From contig OX439035.1 of NCBI GenBank assembly GCA_949317995.1, positions 6,840,427 through 6,904,426 on the forward strand: a stretch of 64,000 nt of DNA, written 5' to 3'. The notes beneath the pieces were generated by a model. That model was not told the DNA's origin. It was given only the letters and a program-made list of their open reading frames with translations, and did no database searches. The DNA is from Acholoe squamosa (taxonomy: Eukaryota > Annelida > Polychaeta > Phyllodocida > Polynoidae). A program made the translations under genes and the position numbers. This document shows, one piece after another, positions 63,600 through 64,000 of this stretch; the stretch's first letter is position 1, and each line of letters begins with the position of its first letter.

Positions 63600-64000
63600 T
63601 GAATATGAAAACTTGCGCGACTTTACCTGTAAAATCGCTGCCGGGCCTGCACGAGGGTGTCCTGCCCATTCAGGCAGGGCACCCGAGTGAAGAAACAGGA
63701 AGCTCAAACTGATCAGAGTTCATCTTTACATTTATGTCAAGGTGTTTGAGTGGAAAATCAATCGATATTTCATCAATGAGATTGAAATTAAACCCTTATT
63801 CACCTGTTGTCATTGCGAAATGCTGACCGCCGCCATCTTGGATGTTTACGCTTCAAAAGGGCTGCGCATGTGAAATGGACCTATGAAGTCATTGTGCGGA
63901 TTTGGCGCTGGTTATTCAATGCACGGGTGCAATACGCGGTGTCAGTGCTTTCTCTATGGAGCATCGATATATTCACCTTGACATAATGTACCAATGGAAT
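63600..64000 (+). repeat. Dispersed repeat with hairpin and YY1-like motif (copy 2, runs off the window)
   Basis: Opposite orientation to 6395-6800, sharing gtgaagaaacagg, gttcatctttacatttatgt, ctgaccgccgccatcttgga and tgcgcatgtg blocks. The hairpin (gtgtcctgcccattcaggca then gggcacc) is shorter than in copy 1. Confidence 0.75.

Overview
This is animal nuclear DNA, AT-rich and full of repeats, with GT-AG introns. It looks like a marine invertebrate. A lophotrochozoan is my best guess, from the style of the dispersed repeats (short elements with ACTC tails and GTTTTACGTCC-type sequences), but this is only a guess. There are no bacterial genes, operons or CRISPR arrays.

Positions 274-27923 (+ strand) hold 20 consecutive coding exons of one gene. 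Joined, they give an uninterrupted 736-codon reading frame (2208 nt) in which every splice phase fits. The protein is a long coiled coil that I recognise as GRIPAP1 (GRASP-1), a neuronal recycling-endosome scaffold and Rab4 effector in vertebrates. The first exons lie upstream of the window. The last short exon (about 30 residues in the human protein) was not found in the 36 kb downstream. The introns carry large tandem arrays (86 bp at 14.27-16.03 kb; 39/44 bp at 16.25-18.7 kb; 56 bp at 24.09-24.7 kb) and many small inverted-repeat elements.

Positions 28-37 kb are a repeat block: (AG)n tracts, a 92-bp array with a higher-order 460-bp duplication, and a 20-bp array split by a CR1/L2-type LINE. 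The LINE keeps an ORF1 with an SGNH esterase and an ORF2 with endonuclease and reverse transcriptase, broken by a frameshift after RT motif A.

Positions 37-64 kb have no convincing gene. They contain dozens of copies of a palindromic 'CATCATGCC/CATTGGTC' MITE (family A), a second MITE family with CGTATAAG-type inverted ends (family B), a SINE-like family with clean target-site duplications, arrays of 41 bp and 49/43 bp units, and islands of complex single-copy sequence. Some islands contain canonical RFX X-box and CRE palindromes and may be distal regulatory DNA.

The most interesting object is at 59345-59963. It is a 619-bp element shaped like a miniature LTR retrotransposon (TRIM). Its two 220-bp direct repeats begin TG and end CA, and each carries a tRNA-like sequence with pol III A and B boxes. 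The presumed primer-binding site just inside the 5' LTR is a perfect 13-nt complement to the 3' end (plus CCA) of the tRNA-like sequence in that same LTR. An element that supplies both its own pol III promoter and its own primer is the best candidate here for an undescribed system.
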